The notes under the pieces: model-generated | The model's database searches: none | Told to the model about the DNA's origin: nothing | What the model saw: only the letters and a program-made list of their open reading frames with translations | NCBI GenBank assembly: GCA_905339275.1 | Contig: CAJPFK010000015.1 | Coordinates: 62,001-126,000, forward strand | Length of the DNA stretch: 64,000 nt | Source of the DNA: Methylophilaceae bacterium | GTDB taxonomy: Bacteria; Pseudomonadota; Gammaproteobacteria; Burkholderiales; Methylophilaceae | Direction of reading: 5' to 3' | In this document: positions 24,480 to 35,051 of the stretch, piece by piece | Layout of the letters: the number at the start of each line of letters is the position of its first letter | How positions within the stretch are numbered: position 1 is the first letter of the stretch | Made by a program: the position numbers and the translations under genes

Positions 24480-25406
24480 TCAAGTGCCGAAGAATTCACC
24501 CGTATGCAAGGCGTGTCCGCGCAAGAAATCCCTCGCCTGCATACGCTTGCCGCCCGGCATCTGCAACTCCTCGATACGTAGCAGCCCCTCGCCGCAACCG
24601 ACGGTAATGGCATCATCCAGCCTGACGATTTCGCCCGGCCCGGCCCGGCCCGGCACATGGGTTGCCATCCATAGCCGGCAGGTTTCAGTATTCAGCGTGG
24701 TTTGTGCGACAGGAAACGGATTGAATGCGCGTATCTGGCGCGAAATATCCGCTGCGCTGCGGCTCCAGTCTATCGCCGCTTCGGATTTTTCCAGCTTGTG
24801 TGCATAGGTCACCAGCGACTCATCCTGCGGCGTTGCCGGCAAATGACCGCGCAACTGCAGCTCCTGCATGGCCGCCACCATCAGTTCAGCGCCCAGAGAA
24901 GCCAGTCCGTCATGCAGCGTCTGCGCGGTATCCCGCTCCGAGATCGGCAGCGCGCCCCGGCTCACCATCGCCCCCGCATCGAGTGCAGGCACGACTTCCA
25001 TGATGGTCACGCCAGTCTCGGCATCGCCGGCCAGCAAGGCGCGCTGTATTGGCGCCGCGCCGCGCCAGCGCGGCAACAGGGAAGCGTGGATGTTATAGCA
25101 GCCGAAGCGCGGTATCTGCAGCACTGCCGTTGGAATGATGAGCCCGTAAGCAGCGACGATCATGACATCCGCAGCTGCCGCAGCGATTCGGGCCTGCGCT
25201 TCAGCGGGCTTCAGGCTTTCCGGTTGAAAAACAGGAATCCCATGCTGCAAGGCAAGGGCCTTGACCGGACCGGGCTTGAGCTTCATGCCCCGCCCCGACG
25301 GCCTGTCCGGCTGGGTCAGCACCAGCGCGACCTGATGACCGGCATCGATCAGGGCCTGCAATGCAGGCACGGCAAAATCCGGGGTTCCAGCAAAAATGAT
25401 TCTCAT
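24480..25406 (-). CDS. fmt: Methionyl-tRNA formyltransferase
   Basis: A 308-residue enzyme that formylates initiator Met-tRNA. N-terminal MRIIFAGTPDFAVPAL, formyl-donor site CYNIHASLLPRWRGAAPIQRA with the conserved Asn-His, and TGVTIMEVVPALDAG are all diagnostic; the C-terminal tRNA-binding domain is present. The ATG at 25406 is preferred over a TTG three codons upstream. It follows def by 9 bp, the usual def-fmt pair. Confidence 0.95.
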   Translation of the reverse strand: MRIIFAGTPDFAVPALQALIDAGHQVALVLTQPDRPSGRGMKLKPGPVKALALQHGIPVFQPESLKPAEAQARIAAAAADVMIVAAYGLIIPTAVLQIPRFGCYNIHASLLPRWRGAAPIQRALLAGDAETGVTIMEVVPALDAGAMVSRGALPISERDTAQTLHDGLASLGAELMVAAMQELQLRGHLPATPQDESLVTYAHKLEKSEAAIDWSRSAADISRQIRAFNPFPVAQTTLNTETCRLWMATHVPGRAGPGEIVRLDDAITVGCGEGLLRIEELQMPGGKRMQARDFLRGHALHTGEFFGT

Positions 25407-25415
25407 CGAGGCCAA

Positions 25416-25919
25416 TCAGGCCAGCACGCGCTGGCGCTTCTTCATCTTGTTCTTGATCCGCGTCTGCTTGAGCGGGGAGAGGTACTCGACAAACACCTTG
25501 CCCAGCAAATGATCCATCTCGTGCTGGATACAAACGGCCAGCAAGCCTTCGGCATCGAGCCTGAACGGCTTGCCTTCCCGGTCCAGCGCTTCAACCGTGA
25601 TTTTTTCCGCACGGGTGACCTTCTCGTAGACGCCGGGCACCGATAAACAACCTTCTTCATAATCCTGCGTGCCGCATTGCGAAACAATTTTCGGGTTGAT
25701 CAGTACCAGCAGGTCGCTCCTGTCCTGGCTGATATCGATGACGATGATCTGCTGATGGAAATCGACCTGGGTCGCGGCCAGACCGATTCCCGGAGCCGCA
25801 TACATGGTCTCCGCCATGTCGTCGATCAGGCGACGAATACCGGCATTCACTTCTTTCACAGGCTTGGCGACTGTGTATAAGCGCGCGTCAGGATAGTTCA
25901 GAATATCTAAAATTGCCAT
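25416..25919 (-). CDS. def: Peptide deformylase
   Basis: A 167-residue metal-dependent enzyme that removes the formyl group from nascent proteins. All three family motifs are present: GIGLAATQV (47-52 region), EGCLSVP with metal ligand Cys91, and QHEMDHLLG with ligands His133 and His137 and catalytic Glu134. The start is set at the [14 protein letters not shown] methionine; upstream in-frame codons have no conserved character. Def and Fmt act in sequence on the same formyl-Met cycle. Divergent from the LysM gene. Confidence 0.95.
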   Translation of the reverse strand: MAILDILNYPDARLYTVAKPVKEVNAGIRRLIDDMAETMYAAPGIGLAATQVDFHQQIIVIDISQDRSDLLVLINPKIVSQCGTQDYEEGCLSVPGVYEKVTRAEKITVEALDREGKPFRLDAEGLLAVCIQHEMDHLLGKVFVEYLSPLKQTRIKNKMKKRQRVLA

Positions 25920-26029
25920 AAAAGCTTGATTGTTGAATGAATTACATGCAGAATTTAATGCAACTTCGCGGAAATTTGTTCCGCTTTGACACCCGCACAT
26001 AGCGTGCATCAGCTATCGAGGCCAAAATT

Positions 26030-27157
26030 ATGTACAGACACATTATAACGCTGCTCTTACTTAGTTGTACGGCAATCAATGCAGCAGCGCAAGATGTGCA
26101 ACTCCGCGAGAATCATCCGGACCGCCATATCGTCGTCAAAGGCGACACGCTCTGGGATATTTCCGCCAGGTTCCTCAAGGATCCATGGCTCTGGCCCAAG
26201 GTCTGGAAGATGAATCGCGCCCAGATCAAGAACCCGCACCTCATCTACCCCGGCGATGTCGTCATGCTCGACCTGAGCAATGGCGACCCGCAACTGAGAC
26301 TGCTGCGCGAGACCGTTACCCTGCAACCCGGTATTCGCGAAGAAGCGCTTGAAAAAGAAGCAGTGCCTACCATTGCCCCCAACATCATCGCGCCCTTTCT
26401 CACCCAGCCGCTCATCATCGAAAACGACGAACTCGACAATGCCGCGATCATTATCGGCTCCAAGGATAACCGCGTAACGATAGGCCCCGGCACCAAGGTA
26501 TATGTGGACCAGCTCACTGAAGATCGAGGCCGTTTCTGGAGCGTTTACCGCAACGGCAAAACATTGACAGACCCGATTACCAGGGAACCGTTGGGTATAG
26601 AAGCCATTTATCTGGCAGATGCAAGAGTCCTGCAATACGGTGAACCGGCTACCGCCGAAATCACACGTGCCAACCAGGAAGTCTTCAAGGAGGACAAGCT
26701 GGTGGTCGCCCCGGAAGAGCTTACGAAGAGTTTTGTCCCGCATTCGCCCGAAGCCGATATCCGCGGCCATATCATCTCGGTTTACGGCTCGGTGAATGAA
26801 GGGGCCAGCAATTCCATCATCACCATCAATCGCGGCAGGAACGATGGCCTCGAACCCGGCCATGTGCTGGCGATTTACCGCGAAGGCACGCTGGTGAAAA
26901 ACCCCAAGTTCAAGCAGGCAGGCAAGGAAAACAAGCTCAAGGAACTGAACGTCAAGACCGAGAAAAATGAAGACGGCTTGTGGGAAGTGAATCTCGACAA
27001 GGAACGGGAGAAGTCGCCCGACCCCAGCATGATCAAGCTGCCCAACGAGCGGGTTGGCCTGATGATGGTCTTCCGTACCTTTGATCGCGTTTCTTACGCA
27101 CTCATCATGCAAGCTGCGGAACCGATCAACACACTCGACTTGGTACAAACGCCTTAA
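26030..27157 (+). CDS. LysM-domain periplasmic protein
   Basis: A 375-residue protein with a signal peptide (LLLLSCTAINAAAQ) and a LysM domain at about residues 33-83 (HIVVKGDTLWDISARF through NPHLIYPGDVVML), which binds peptidoglycan. The remainder is a beta-rich region of unknown role. The family sits beside dprA and def in many betaproteobacteria. It ends 3 bp before dprA, so the two are probably one transcription unit. Confidence 0.88.
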   Translation: MYRHIITLLLLSCTAINAAAQDVQLRENHPDRHIVVKGDTLWDISARFLKDPWLWPKVWKMNRAQIKNPHLIYPGDVVMLDLSNGDPQLRLLRETVTLQPGIREEALEKEAVPTIAPNIIAPFLTQPLIIENDELDNAAIIIGSKDNRVTIGPGTKVYVDQLTEDRGRFWSVYRNGKTLTDPITREPLGIEAIYLADARVLQYGEPATAEITRANQEVFKEDKLVVAPEELTKSFVPHSPEADIRGHIISVYGSVNEGASNSIITINRGRNDGLEPGHVLAIYREGTLVKNPKFKQAGKENKLKELNVKTEKNEDGLWEVNLDKEREKSPDPSMIKLPNERVGLMMVFRTFDRVSYALIMQAAEPINTLDLVQTP

Positions 27158-27160
27158 GGA

Positions 27161-28252
27161 ATGCAGGCGGAGTCAGGTACCAACCAGGACACGGCGCTCT
27201 GGATAGCGCTGTGCAGCATCCATGGCCTGGGTAACCAGGGCATCTGTCAGCTACTGAAAGCACTGGGTGAACCGGCTTCCGTTTTTGCAGCCTCTTACGC
27301 CCAGCTTCGCTCACTCGTCAGCGAGACCGTTGCCGGGAAAATCCTGGCCGGCCCGGATGATTCGCTCATTCGGCCTGCCCTGGACTGGTTGAAGACCGAG
27401 AATAATCACCTGATTACGCTGGCTGACAGTCATTACCCGAAAGCATTGCTGGAAATCCCGGACCCTCCTCCCGTTCTCTATGCAAAAGGCCAGTTGAAAT
27501 GGCTCAATACGCCGGGGATTGCCGTGGTAGGCAGCCGCAACGCCAGCCCGCAAGGCGAAAAGAATGCGGAAGATTTTTCCCATGATCTGGCAAACCATGG
27601 TTACACCATCGTCAGCGGCATGGCGCTCGGCATTGACGGCGCAGCCCATCGCGGCGCCTTGAAGGCCAACGGCGCAACCATCGCCATCGTCGGCACCGGG
27701 CTGGATATCGTTTACCCGGCACGGCATCGGGACCTCGCGCACAAAATTGCCGAACACGGGCTGATACTTTCCGAGTTCCCGCTCGGCACGCCATCCATGG
27801 CACAGAACTTTCCGCGCAGAAACCGTATCATCAGCGGTTTATCCATAGGCTGCCTGGTTGTGGAAGCCAATGTCCGGAGCGGTTCGCTGATTACGGCAAG
27901 GCTGGCCGCCGAACAGGGAAGGGAAGTTTTTGCCATTCCCGGCTCGATTCATTCGCCTGTCTCAAAAGGCTGCCACCAGTTGATCAAGCAGGGAGCGAAA
28001 CTGGTCGACGACATACAAGATATTGTGGATGAACTTGGCGGCACATCAAGCGAAAAAAATTTCACGAAACTGCAAGATTCTCCGGAATCCAGCCCCCTGC
28101 TGGATTGCATGGGTTTTGAACCAGTGTCGATGGAGACACTCATAGAACGTAGCGGGTTGACGAGCGATAACCTTTCCGCCATGCTGTTGGTGCTGGAACT
28201 TGAAAGTAGAGTTGCCTCGCTGCCGGGAGGCCGCTACCAGCGTCTCACCTGA
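27161..28252 (+). CDS. dprA: DNA processing protein DprA
   Basis: A 363-residue protein that loads RecA onto incoming single-stranded DNA during natural transformation. The Rossmann-like core shows GIAVVGSRNASPQGE, VSGMALGIDGAAHRGAL, IVGTGLDIVYPARH, SEFPLGTPSMAQNFPRRN and VEANVRSGSLITARLA, all typical of DprA/Smf, with a C-terminal winged-helix-like part. The ATG is 3 bp after the LysM gene. Together with the TfoX-N gene it hints at competence potential. Confidence 0.95.
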   Translation: MQAESGTNQDTALWIALCSIHGLGNQGICQLLKALGEPASVFAASYAQLRSLVSETVAGKILAGPDDSLIRPALDWLKTENNHLITLADSHYPKALLEIPDPPPVLYAKGQLKWLNTPGIAVVGSRNASPQGEKNAEDFSHDLANHGYTIVSGMALGIDGAAHRGALKANGATIAIVGTGLDIVYPARHRDLAHKIAEHGLILSEFPLGTPSMAQNFPRRNRIISGLSIGCLVVEANVRSGSLITARLAAEQGREVFAIPGSIHSPVSKGCHQLIKQGAKLVDDIQDIVDELGGTSSEKNFTKLQDSPESSPLLDCMGFEPVSMETLIERSGLTSDNLSAMLLVLELESRVASLPGGRYQRLT

Positions 28253-28279
28253 TTCCGCTCTCACCATATAGGGGAATAT

Positions 28280-28732
28280 ATGTTCGAAGTTCTGGTCTAC
28301 ATGTTTGAAAACTACTTTGAAGCAAATATCCGTCCCGACCATCACACACTTGCCGATGAGCTCTTTGCCGCAGGTTTCGACCAGGAAGATATCAACGGGG
28401 CGTTCGATTGGTTCACCACCCTGGAAGAAATGACCGACCAGACGACAACTGCTGTCAACAGCCACTCGATGCGCGTATACGGCGAAACCGAGATCAAGAA
28501 AATCAGCTCGGAAAGCCTGAGCTTCATCATGTTTCTTGAGCAGGCCAAGGTGCTCGATTCCGCACAACGCGAGCTGGTGATCGACCGCACCATGGCGTTG
28601 CCGCAGCCGGAAGTCGGCATCGATGAAACCCGCTGGATCGTGCTGATGGCCCTCTGGAATCAGGGCAAGGCCAACGACTTTCTTTTCGTTGAGGATGCAA
28701 TGTTCGGCGACACCCGACCGACCTTGCACTGA
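28280..28732 (+). CDS. smg: Smg family protein (DUF494)
   Basis: A 150-residue protein starting MFEVLVYMFENYFEANIRPD, with LSFIMFLEQAKVLDSAQRELVIDRTMAL and a C-terminal LWNQGKANDFLFVEDAMF; this is the Smg/DUF494 family found next to dprA. Function is unknown. In many relatives topA follows; here the next gene (metF) is convergent, 8 bp away, so the usual dprA-smg-topA order is broken. Confidence 0.92.
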   Translation: MFEVLVYMFENYFEANIRPDHHTLADELFAAGFDQEDINGAFDWFTTLEEMTDQTTTAVNSHSMRVYGETEIKKISSESLSFIMFLEQAKVLDSAQRELVIDRTMALPQPEVGIDETRWIVLMALWNQGKANDFLFVEDAMFGDTRPTLH

Positions 28733-28740
28733 AGAGAAAC

Positions 28741-29580
28741 TCAGGCAGCAGGCAGGGCCAATCTCTGCAATATGGTTGAGATAATCCCTGCCTGGTTCAG
28801 CGTATAAAAATGCAAACCGGGCGCCCCGCCCTCCAGCAACTGTTCGCATAAATCCGTGACCACATCCATGCCGAACGAGCGTAATGAAGGCATATCGTCC
28901 GCATAATCCTGCAGGCGCAGACGCAACCATCGCGGGATGTCTGCGCCGCATACTGACGAAAATCGTGAAAGCTGGGTGAAATTGTAGATCGGCATGATGC
29001 CGGGAACGACAGGCACCTTGATCCCCAGTGCGCCGCATTGATCCATGAAACGGAAATAGGCATCCGCATTGTAGAAATACTGCGTGATCGCCGAATCGGC
29101 ACCCGCATCCACCTTGGCTTTAAAATGTTTCAGGTCGGCGCTGGCCGAGCTTGATTCGGGATGGAACTCGGGATAAGCAGCCACCTCGATCTCGAACCAG
29201 TCGCCTGTCTCCCGGCGGATGAAGGCCACCAGTTCATTGGCATGACGGAAATCACCGGCACTCACCTCGCCGGATGGCACATCGCCCCGCAGCGCAACCA
29301 GGTGCCTGATGTTTTTTGCGCGGTATTCATCCAGCAAGGCGGAGATTTCTTCCTTGCTGGATGAAATACAGGAGATATGAGGTGCGGCTTCATATCCTTC
29401 GTTCTGTATTTCCAGCACCGTATCCATCGTGCGGTCACGCGTGGAGCCACCGGCGCCAAAGGTCACGGAGAAAAACTTGGGCTTCAACTGCGCAAGCTGT
29501 TTGCGTGTCTCGCGCAGCTTGGCGATGCCCTCGGCCGTCTTCGGCGGAAAAAACTCGAAACTGATCACAGGATGGCTCAT
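28741..29580 (-). CDS. metF: 5,10-Methylenetetrahydrofolate reductase
   Basis: A 279-residue flavoprotein that makes 5-methyltetrahydrofolate for methionine synthesis. SFEFFPPKTAEG at the N-terminus carries the catalytic glutamate, followed by SVTFGAGGSTRDRT, LVALRGDVPSG and DAGADSAITQYFYNAD. Length is that of the bacterial MetF barrel. It shares a strand and neighbourhood with ahcY and metK, so the cluster covers the activated-methyl cycle, likely in part under the SAH riboswitch ahead of ahcY. Confidence 0.95.
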   Translation of the reverse strand: MSHPVISFEFFPPKTAEGIAKLRETRKQLAQLKPKFFSVTFGAGGSTRDRTMDTVLEIQNEGYEAAPHISCISSSKEEISALLDEYRAKNIRHLVALRGDVPSGEVSAGDFRHANELVAFIRRETGDWFEIEVAAYPEFHPESSSASADLKHFKAKVDAGADSAITQYFYNADAYFRFMDQCGALGIKVPVVPGIMPIYNFTQLSRFSSVCGADIPRWLRLRLQDYADDMPSLRSFGMDVVTDLCEQLLEGGAPGLHFYTLNQAGIISTILQRLALPAA

Positions 29581-29592
29581 GTCGTAAGCGGG

Positions 29593-29937
29593 CTATTTGC
29601 TACCCGGAATTAATGAAGTCAGCAGCCAGGAGATGATGCTGTAAAGAATCGCCCCGACAATGCCGGAGAACAGGTTCTGTACGTGAAACCCTTCCAGCAC
29701 ATGGCCGACAAAGTAGAACAGCAGGCCGTTGATCACGAAGATGAACAAACCCAGGGTCAGAATCGTCACCGGCAGCGTCAGCACGATCAGCAACGGCTTG
29801 ATCAGCACATTGACGAGCCCGATGACGGCCGCAGCAATCAGTGCCGACATAAAGCCCGACACTTCAATGGATGGCATGAGATATGCGACTGCCAGCAAAG
29901 CGATGGCATTCAGTATCCAGATTAGCAATAACTGCAT
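29593..29937 (-). CDS. YvlD-type small membrane protein (phage holin 4 superfamily)
   Basis: A 114-residue protein with four hydrophobic segments. ILNAIALLAVAYLMPSIEVSGF and the following ALIAAAVIGLVNVLIKPLL plus VINGLLFYFVG are typical of the YvlD/holin_4_2 family, usually chromosomal and of unknown function. The start at 29937 follows a GGGAGGAG site; an upstream extension is rejected. It lies between ahcY and metF in the same direction, as in many betaproteobacteria. Confidence 0.85.
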   Translation of the reverse strand: MQLLLIWILNAIALLAVAYLMPSIEVSGFMSALIAAAVIGLVNVLIKPLLIVLTLPVTILTLGLFIFVINGLLFYFVGHVLEGFHVQNLFSGIVGAILYSIISWLLTSLIPGSK

Positions 29938-30003
29938 GGCAACTCCTCCCTTTCCTGCCTGTATGGACCAGGAGCCTCTGCGAGGCCCCCGATCATGCAA
30001 GCC

Positions 30004-31404
30004 CTAGTATCGGTAATGGTCGGGCTTGAACGGGCCCTGGACCGGTACGCCGATATACGCCGCCTGCTGGTCGGTCAGCCTGGTCAACTGCGCATTGAGT
30101 TTCTTCAATTGCAGTATGGCCACCTTTTCGTCCAGGTGCTTGGGCAGCGTGTAAACACCCACCGGATATTGCGCTGTATTGCAAAACAACTCGATTTGCG
30201 CAATGGTCTGGTTGGCAAACGACGAACTCATCACATAACTCGGATGCCCGGTACCGCAACCCAGATTCACAAGGCGGCCCTTGGCCAGCAGGATGATACG
30301 CTTGCCATCAGGGAAAATCACATGATCGACCTGCGGCTTGATCTCGTCCCACCGGTATTTTTCCAGCGAGGCGACATCGATTTCATTATCGAAGTGCCCG
30401 ATATTACAGACGATGGCCTGATCCTTCATCTTGCTCATGTGTTCATGGGTAATCACATGGTAATTGCCGGTCGCCGTCACGAAAATATCCGCATGCTCGC
30501 AGGCGTAATCCATGGTCACCACGCGATAACCTTCCATCGCCGCCTGCAGGGCGCAAATGGGATCGATTTCCGTTACCCAGACTTGCGCGGACAGCGCACG
30601 CAGGGCCTGCGCAGACCCCTTGCCGACATCGCCATACCCTGCGACCACGGCCACCTTGCCCGCGATCATGACATCGGTCGCGCGCTTGATGCCATCGACC
30701 AGGGATTCGCGGCAACCGTAAAGATTATCGAACTTGGACTTGGTTACGGAATCATTGACGTTGATCGCCGGGAAGGCGAGCTTGCCCTCCTTGTGCATCT
30801 GGTAAAGACGGTGCACGCCGGTCGTGGTTTCTTCAGTCACCCCTTTGATCTTGCCGAGGCGCGTGGAGTACCAAACCGGATCCACCGCCAGCTTGGCCTT
30901 GATCGCATTGAACAGGCAGACTTCCTCTTCGCTGGCCGGATGGTGCAGAACGGTCGTATCCTGCTCGGCCTTGGAACCCAGGTGCAGCAGCAACGTAGCA
31001 TCGCCTCCGTCATCCAGGATCATGTTGGAATAACCGCCGTCCGGCCATTCGAAGATACGGTGGGTGTAATCCCAGTACTCTTCGAGGGATTCGCCCTTGA
31101 CCGCGAACACGGCAGTACCGCCGGCAGCAATCGCCGCCGCCGCATGATCCTGCGTGGAGTAAATATTGCATGAAGCCCAGCGCACTTCCGCCCCGAGTTC
31201 TTCCAGGGTTTCAATCAGCACTGCGGTCTGGATGGTCATGTGCAATGAACCGGTAATGCGCGCGCCTTTCAGCGGCTTGGTCAGTGCATATTCTTCGCGA
31301 ATCGCCATCAGGCCCGGCATTTCCGTCTCGGCGATGGCAATTTCCTTACGGCCCCAGTCAGCCAGGCCCAGGTCGGCTACAACATAATCTTTGATATCAG
31401 TCAC
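30004..31404 (-). CDS. ahcY: S-adenosylhomocysteine hydrolase
   Basis: A 466-residue NAD-dependent enzyme that splits S-adenosylhomocysteine into adenosine and homocysteine, relieving inhibition of methyltransferases. Diagnostic stretches include [75 protein letters not shown] (NAD site) and the C-terminal [20 protein letters not shown] ending in KPDHYRY. Expression is probably turned on by its own substrate via the riboswitch at 31511-31598. Confidence 0.97.
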   Translation of the reverse strand: MTDIKDYVVADLGLADWGRKEIAIAETEMPGLMAIREEYALTKPLKGARITGSLHMTIQTAVLIETLEELGAEVRWASCNIYSTQDHAAAAIAAGGTAVFAVKGESLEEYWDYTHRIFEWPDGGYSNMILDDGGDATLLLHLGSKAEQDTTVLHHPASEEEVCLFNAIKAKLAVDPVWYSTRLGKIKGVTEETTTGVHRLYQMHKEGKLAFPAINVNDSVTKSKFDNLYGCRESLVDGIKRATDVMIAGKVAVVAGYGDVGKGSAQALRALSAQVWVTEIDPICALQAAMEGYRVVTMDYACEHADIFVTATGNYHVITHEHMSKMKDQAIVCNIGHFDNEIDVASLEKYRWDEIKPQVDHVIFPDGKRIILLAKGRLVNLGCGTGHPSYVMSSSFANQTIAQIELFCNTAQYPVGVYTLPKHLDEKVAILQLKKLNAQLTRLTDQQAAYIGVPVQGPFKPDHYRY

Positions 31405-31510
31405 AGTATTCTTCTTTCAATTCCTTGAATGTGTGACCGGAGGGAAGGGTTTGTGGCGCGTTCGGCATTTTGCTCACCCAATTCCCGTGCCCGGCACGAG
31501 TTAAATTAGA

Positions 31511-31598
31511 TGAACGCCGTTACTATCAGAGAAAAACCATGATGTTTCTCCAATGCTGTTGAGCCTAGGGTTATGGGAATAACCTCGCAACGTTCCTC
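31511..31598 (-). promoter_or_regulatory. S-adenosylhomocysteine (SAH) riboswitch
   Basis: Read on the - strand, the leader of ahcY contains GAGGAACGTTGCGA, then AGGCTC, then AACGGCGTTCA about 40 bases later, the conserved blocks of the SAH riboswitch. GAG of the first block pairs with CTC of the second. GAACG pairs with CGTTC of the last block to give the pseudoknot; both strands differ from the common GAGCG/CGCTC form in a compensating way. This RNA class raises expression of SAH-recycling genes when SAH accumulates. Confidence 0.88.
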
Positions 31599-31654
31599 AA
31601 CAATTTCAGCACTATACTACAACTACGACTCACTTTGCAGCCCCTGGGCAAACA

Positions 31655-32899
31655 CTACACCTCGAGATTTGCCGAGTCCATGACCTCATCGAGATCGGTA
31701 ATTTTCCACTTTTCCGGATTCTCATGCGAAACGACCCTGTCATTAACCGAAGGCCTGGAGAGATCCAGCAAGGTCGGCAAAATCCGTGTATTCGACTTGA
31801 TGGAGAAGAAAACCTTGACGACCGGCGTAAGCAGGGAGCTTTCCGACTGATCGATGACAACTGCCAGTCGATGGGACTCAAGCCTGACCAGAGAGCCGAT
31901 CGGATAAATACCTACGCTTTTGACAAAAGCCTGAAAAATGAGCGGATCGAAATGCCCCTTGCTCCACTCAGCCATCTTCCTGAGGGACTCTCCCGGAGTC
32001 CAGCCTTTCTTGTAAGGCCGGTCCGACGTGATCGCGTCGTATATGTCGCAAACTGCACCCATCTTGGCAAATTTGCTGATCTGGTCGCCGGCAAGCTTGT
32101 GCGGGTAACCGCTGCCATCCACTTTTTCATGATGATGCAGACAGACGTCCAGCGTAATGTCACTCACGCCATTGGCTTCCGTGAGCATTTCATGGCCGGC
32201 TACCGGATGATTCTTCACGATAAAAAACTCTTCATCGGTGAGCTTGCCTGGCTTGTTAAGCACGCCGAGAGGAATTGCCATCTTGCCGATGTCGTGCAGC
32301 AAGCCCGCCATCCCCGCTTCCCGAACATCCTCGGCCGACATATCCATTTCCCTGGCCAGCGCAATCATCAAAGCGCAGACCGCGACGGAATGCATGTACG
32401 TGTAATCATCCTTGGTCTTGAGCCGGGCAAGGCTGATCAGGGCACCGGGATTGCGCGATACGGAGCCGGAAATCTCCTCTACCAGCGGGATTGCGTCCGC
32501 TGCCTGCAAAGCCTTGCCTAAGCGAGCCTCCTTGAACATGCTGCTGACGGCAGTTTTGGAGTTGGCCAGAATTTTCCTGGCACGGATACGCTCACGAACG
32601 GCGGGTATGCGCACCAGATTATTTTTCTGCTCCAATCCGTTATTCGCACTGGCCAGCATCTGGTCGACAGCGGCAGTATTCTGCACAACCTGCGCAGACG
32701 CGGTTTTTGATTCGACATCAAGCCCCTTGCTGACATCGATCCACAGTTCCCGCACACTGCTTTCCTGGATACGCTGAATATCCCTGGGATCCTCGATGAC
32801 AAAAGAGCTCCGCCAGAACGGATGATCCAGCCAGGAACCGCAAAGCTCCTCGACGAACATGCCGAGCCGCAGGTCATCAACGGCTATTCGCTTCAGCAT
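31655..32899 (-). CDS. HD-GYP domain protein (probable cyclic-di-GMP phosphodiesterase)
   Basis: A 414-residue cytoplasmic protein. The N-terminal region (residues 1-130, MLKRIAVDDLRLGMFVEELCGSW) matches the DUF3391 domain; the HD-GYP domain follows with GLLHDIGKMAIP and HHEKVDGSGYPHKLAGDQI, so metal ligands and the GYP triad are intact. It should hydrolyse cyclic di-GMP. It lies between metK and ahcY on the same strand and 21 bp after metK, an insertion in an otherwise methyl-cycle cluster. Confidence 0.92.
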   Translation of the reverse strand: MLKRIAVDDLRLGMFVEELCGSWLDHPFWRSSFVIEDPRDIQRIQESSVRELWIDVSKGLDVESKTASAQVVQNTAAVDQMLASANNGLEQKNNLVRIPAVRERIRARKILANSKTAVSSMFKEARLGKALQAADAIPLVEEISGSVSRNPGALISLARLKTKDDYTYMHSVAVCALMIALAREMDMSAEDVREAGMAGLLHDIGKMAIPLGVLNKPGKLTDEEFFIVKNHPVAGHEMLTEANGVSDITLDVCLHHHEKVDGSGYPHKLAGDQISKFAKMGAVCDIYDAITSDRPYKKGWTPGESLRKMAEWSKGHFDPLIFQAFVKSVGIYPIGSLVRLESHRLAVVIDQSESSLLTPVVKVFFSIKSNTRILPTLLDLSRPSVNDRVVSHENPEKWKITDLDEVMDSANLEV

Positions 32900-32920
32900 A
32901 CGGCGCCCCGCACAAACGCG

Positions 32921-34084
32921 TTAAAGACCCGCCGCTGCTTTCAGCAACGCTGCCTTATCGATGGCTTCCCAAGTGAACTCGGGCTCATCCCGGCCAAAGT
33001 GGCCGTAGGCTGCAGTTTTGGTATAGATCGGGCGCAACAGGTCGAGCATCCTGACAATGCCCTTTGGGCGCAGATCGAAATGCTCGCGCACCAGTTTCGT
33101 CAACACATCGTTCGATACCTTGCCGGTGCCATACGTTTCCACCATCACGCTGGTCGGTTGCGCCACGCCTATCGCATAGGAAATCTGTACCAGGCAACGC
33201 GACGCCAAACCGGCCGCGACGATATTCTTGGCAACATAACGGGCGGCATAGGCGGCAGAACGGTCGACCTTGGATGGATCCTTACCGGAGAATGCGCCGC
33301 CGCCGTGCGGCGCCGCGCCGCCGTAGGTGTCAACGATGATCTTACGGCCGGTCAGGCCGCAATCCCCCTGCGGCCCGCCGATGACAAAACGGCCGGTAGG
33401 ATTCACCAGGTATTTGATCTCACCCTTGATGAGCTCTGCAGGAAGGACCGGCTTGATGATCTCTTCAATCACGGCTTCCCGTATCTGGGCTAATGGTATT
33501 TCGGGTGCATGCTGGGTAGAGAGCACAACCGTATCCATAGCAGCAGGCTTGCCATCGACATATTTAACCGTCACCTGGCTTTTTGCGTCGGGGCGTAACC
33601 AGGATAAACGACCATCTTTGCGCAACTGGGACTGGCGCTCAACCAGGCGGTGTGACAGCCAGATCGGCAAAGGCATCAATTGTGGCGTTTCTTCGCAGGC
33701 ATAGCCGAACATTAAACCCTGATCGCCAGCGCCCTGATCAAGCGGGTCGTCTTCCGCCTTGTCGACACCCTGCGCGATATCCGGCGATTGCTTGTCATAT
33801 GCCACCAGTACGGCACAACCCCTGTAATCGATACCATAATCGGTATTGTCGTAACCGATACGCTTGATCGCCTCCCGTGCCACCTTGATGTAGTCGACAT
33901 TCGCCGTGGTGGTAATCTCACCGGCCAGCACCACAAGCCCCGTATTTGCCAGCGTTTCGGCTGCAACACGGGCAGTAGGGTCCTGTTCGAGAATGGCGTC
34001 AAGGATGCTGTCGGAAACCTGGTCTGCCAGTTTGTCCGGGTGGCCCTCTGAAACGGATTCAGAGGTAAACAGATATTCATTCAT
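32921..34084 (-). CDS. metK: S-adenosylmethionine synthetase
   Basis: A 387-residue enzyme forming SAM from methionine and [24 protein letters not shown] at the start holds the catalytic His; [23 protein letters not shown], and [24 protein letters not shown] with [19 protein letters not shown] follow. The start at 34084 matches the conserved N-terminus; upstream codons are non-conserved. First gene of the methyl-cycle group on this strand and divergent from the acyltransferase gene. Confidence 0.97.
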   Translation of the reverse strand: MNEYLFTSESVSEGHPDKLADQVSDSILDAILEQDPTARVAAETLANTGLVVLAGEITTTANVDYIKVAREAIKRIGYDNTDYGIDYRGCAVLVAYDKQSPDIAQGVDKAEDDPLDQGAGDQGLMFGYACEETPQLMPLPIWLSHRLVERQSQLRKDGRLSWLRPDAKSQVTVKYVDGKPAAMDTVVLSTQHAPEIPLAQIREAVIEEIIKPVLPAELIKGEIKYLVNPTGRFVIGGPQGDCGLTGRKIIVDTYGGAAPHGGGAFSGKDPSKVDRSAAYAARYVAKNIVAAGLASRCLVQISYAIGVAQPTSVMVETYGTGKVSNDVLTKLVREHFDLRPKGIVRMLDLLRPIYTKTAAYGHFGRDEPEFTWEAIDKAALLKAAAGL

Positions 34085-34168
34085 AATGGCTCGCAATTCG
34101 GTTGCTTGAAAATTGTGTGGCAAAAGGTTGTTAGAATAACAAATCTGGAAACGTTCAAAAAGCAATTG

Positions 34169-35008
34169 ATGTTCAAAGTCCTGTTACGCCTTCTCTCCGC
34201 CCTGCCATTACCGCTGATTCATGCGGCCGGCATACTTGTCGGCTACCTGTATTTCCTTTTCTTCAGAAGGCGGCTGCGGCGCACCAGGAGGAATCTCAGA
34301 TGGGTCAGGAACTCTCTCTCGAAAAAGGATTACCGGCATATCATGCACGGCAGCATTCGCGAGACCGGCAAGGGCCTGCTGGAAACGCTGGCCATCTGGT
34401 TCAGGCCGGAAAAATCCGTGCTGAAGCTGGTCCGTGGCAGTACGGGATGGGAACATGTAGAAACGGCACTTGCCAAGGGTAAAGGCATCATTTTCCTGAC
34501 GCCGCATCTCGGCTGTTACGAAATCACGGCAATCTACTATGCATCGCACCACCCCATCAGCGTTCTTTTCAAACCGCCGCGCAATGCGAAACTGGGTGCA
34601 TTGGTTGAAGAGGGCCGCCAGCGTACGCAGGTAACCCTGGCACCAACCAATATGCGCGGCATTCGCACCCTGCTGAAAGCGCTGAAACAAGGCGAAGCTG
34701 TCGGCATCCTGCCCGACCAGGTACCGGAGCAGGATGAAGGTGAATGGGCCAATTTCTTTGGCAGACCCGCTTATACCATGACGCTGGTCGGCAAACTGGC
34801 GCAATCGACCGATGCCACCATACTGCTGGCTTTCGGCGAACGCCTGCCATGGGGCAGAGGTTATGTCATTCACGTCGAACCGCTGGACCCCAATGGCAAC
34901 ATGTCCTCGCCACCGACGACGCAGGACATCAACGACGGAATAGAACGCATGGTGCGCAAGTGCCCGGAGCAATATCTCTGGAGCTACGGCCGTTTCAAGC
35001 GGCCATGA
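34169..35008 (+). CDS. Lipid A biosynthesis lauroyl-type acyltransferase (LpxL/HtrB family)
   Basis: A 279-residue inner-membrane enzyme with a hydrophobic N-terminus (residues 1-30) and the acyltransferase motif LTPHLGCYE (His-x4-Glu). Further family motifs are [43 protein letters not shown] and [10 protein letters not shown]. It should add a secondary acyl chain to lipid A. The start at 34169 gives the canonical membrane anchor. It begins a run with dapF, DUF484 and xerC. Confidence 0.9.
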   Translation: MFKVLLRLLSALPLPLIHAAGILVGYLYFLFFRRRLRRTRRNLRWVRNSLSKKDYRHIMHGSIRETGKGLLETLAIWFRPEKSVLKLVRGSTGWEHVETALAKGKGIIFLTPHLGCYEITAIYYASHHPISVLFKPPRNAKLGALVEEGRQRTQVTLAPTNMRGIRTLLKALKQGEAVGILPDQVPEQDEGEWANFFGRPAYTMTLVGKLAQSTDATILLAFGERLPWGRGYVIHVEPLDPNGNMSSPPTTQDINDGIERMVRKCPEQYLWSYGRFKRP

Positions 35009-35051
35009 GTTCCCCTACAATAAGGCCTGATCACTTACCCATTGGTTGTCC

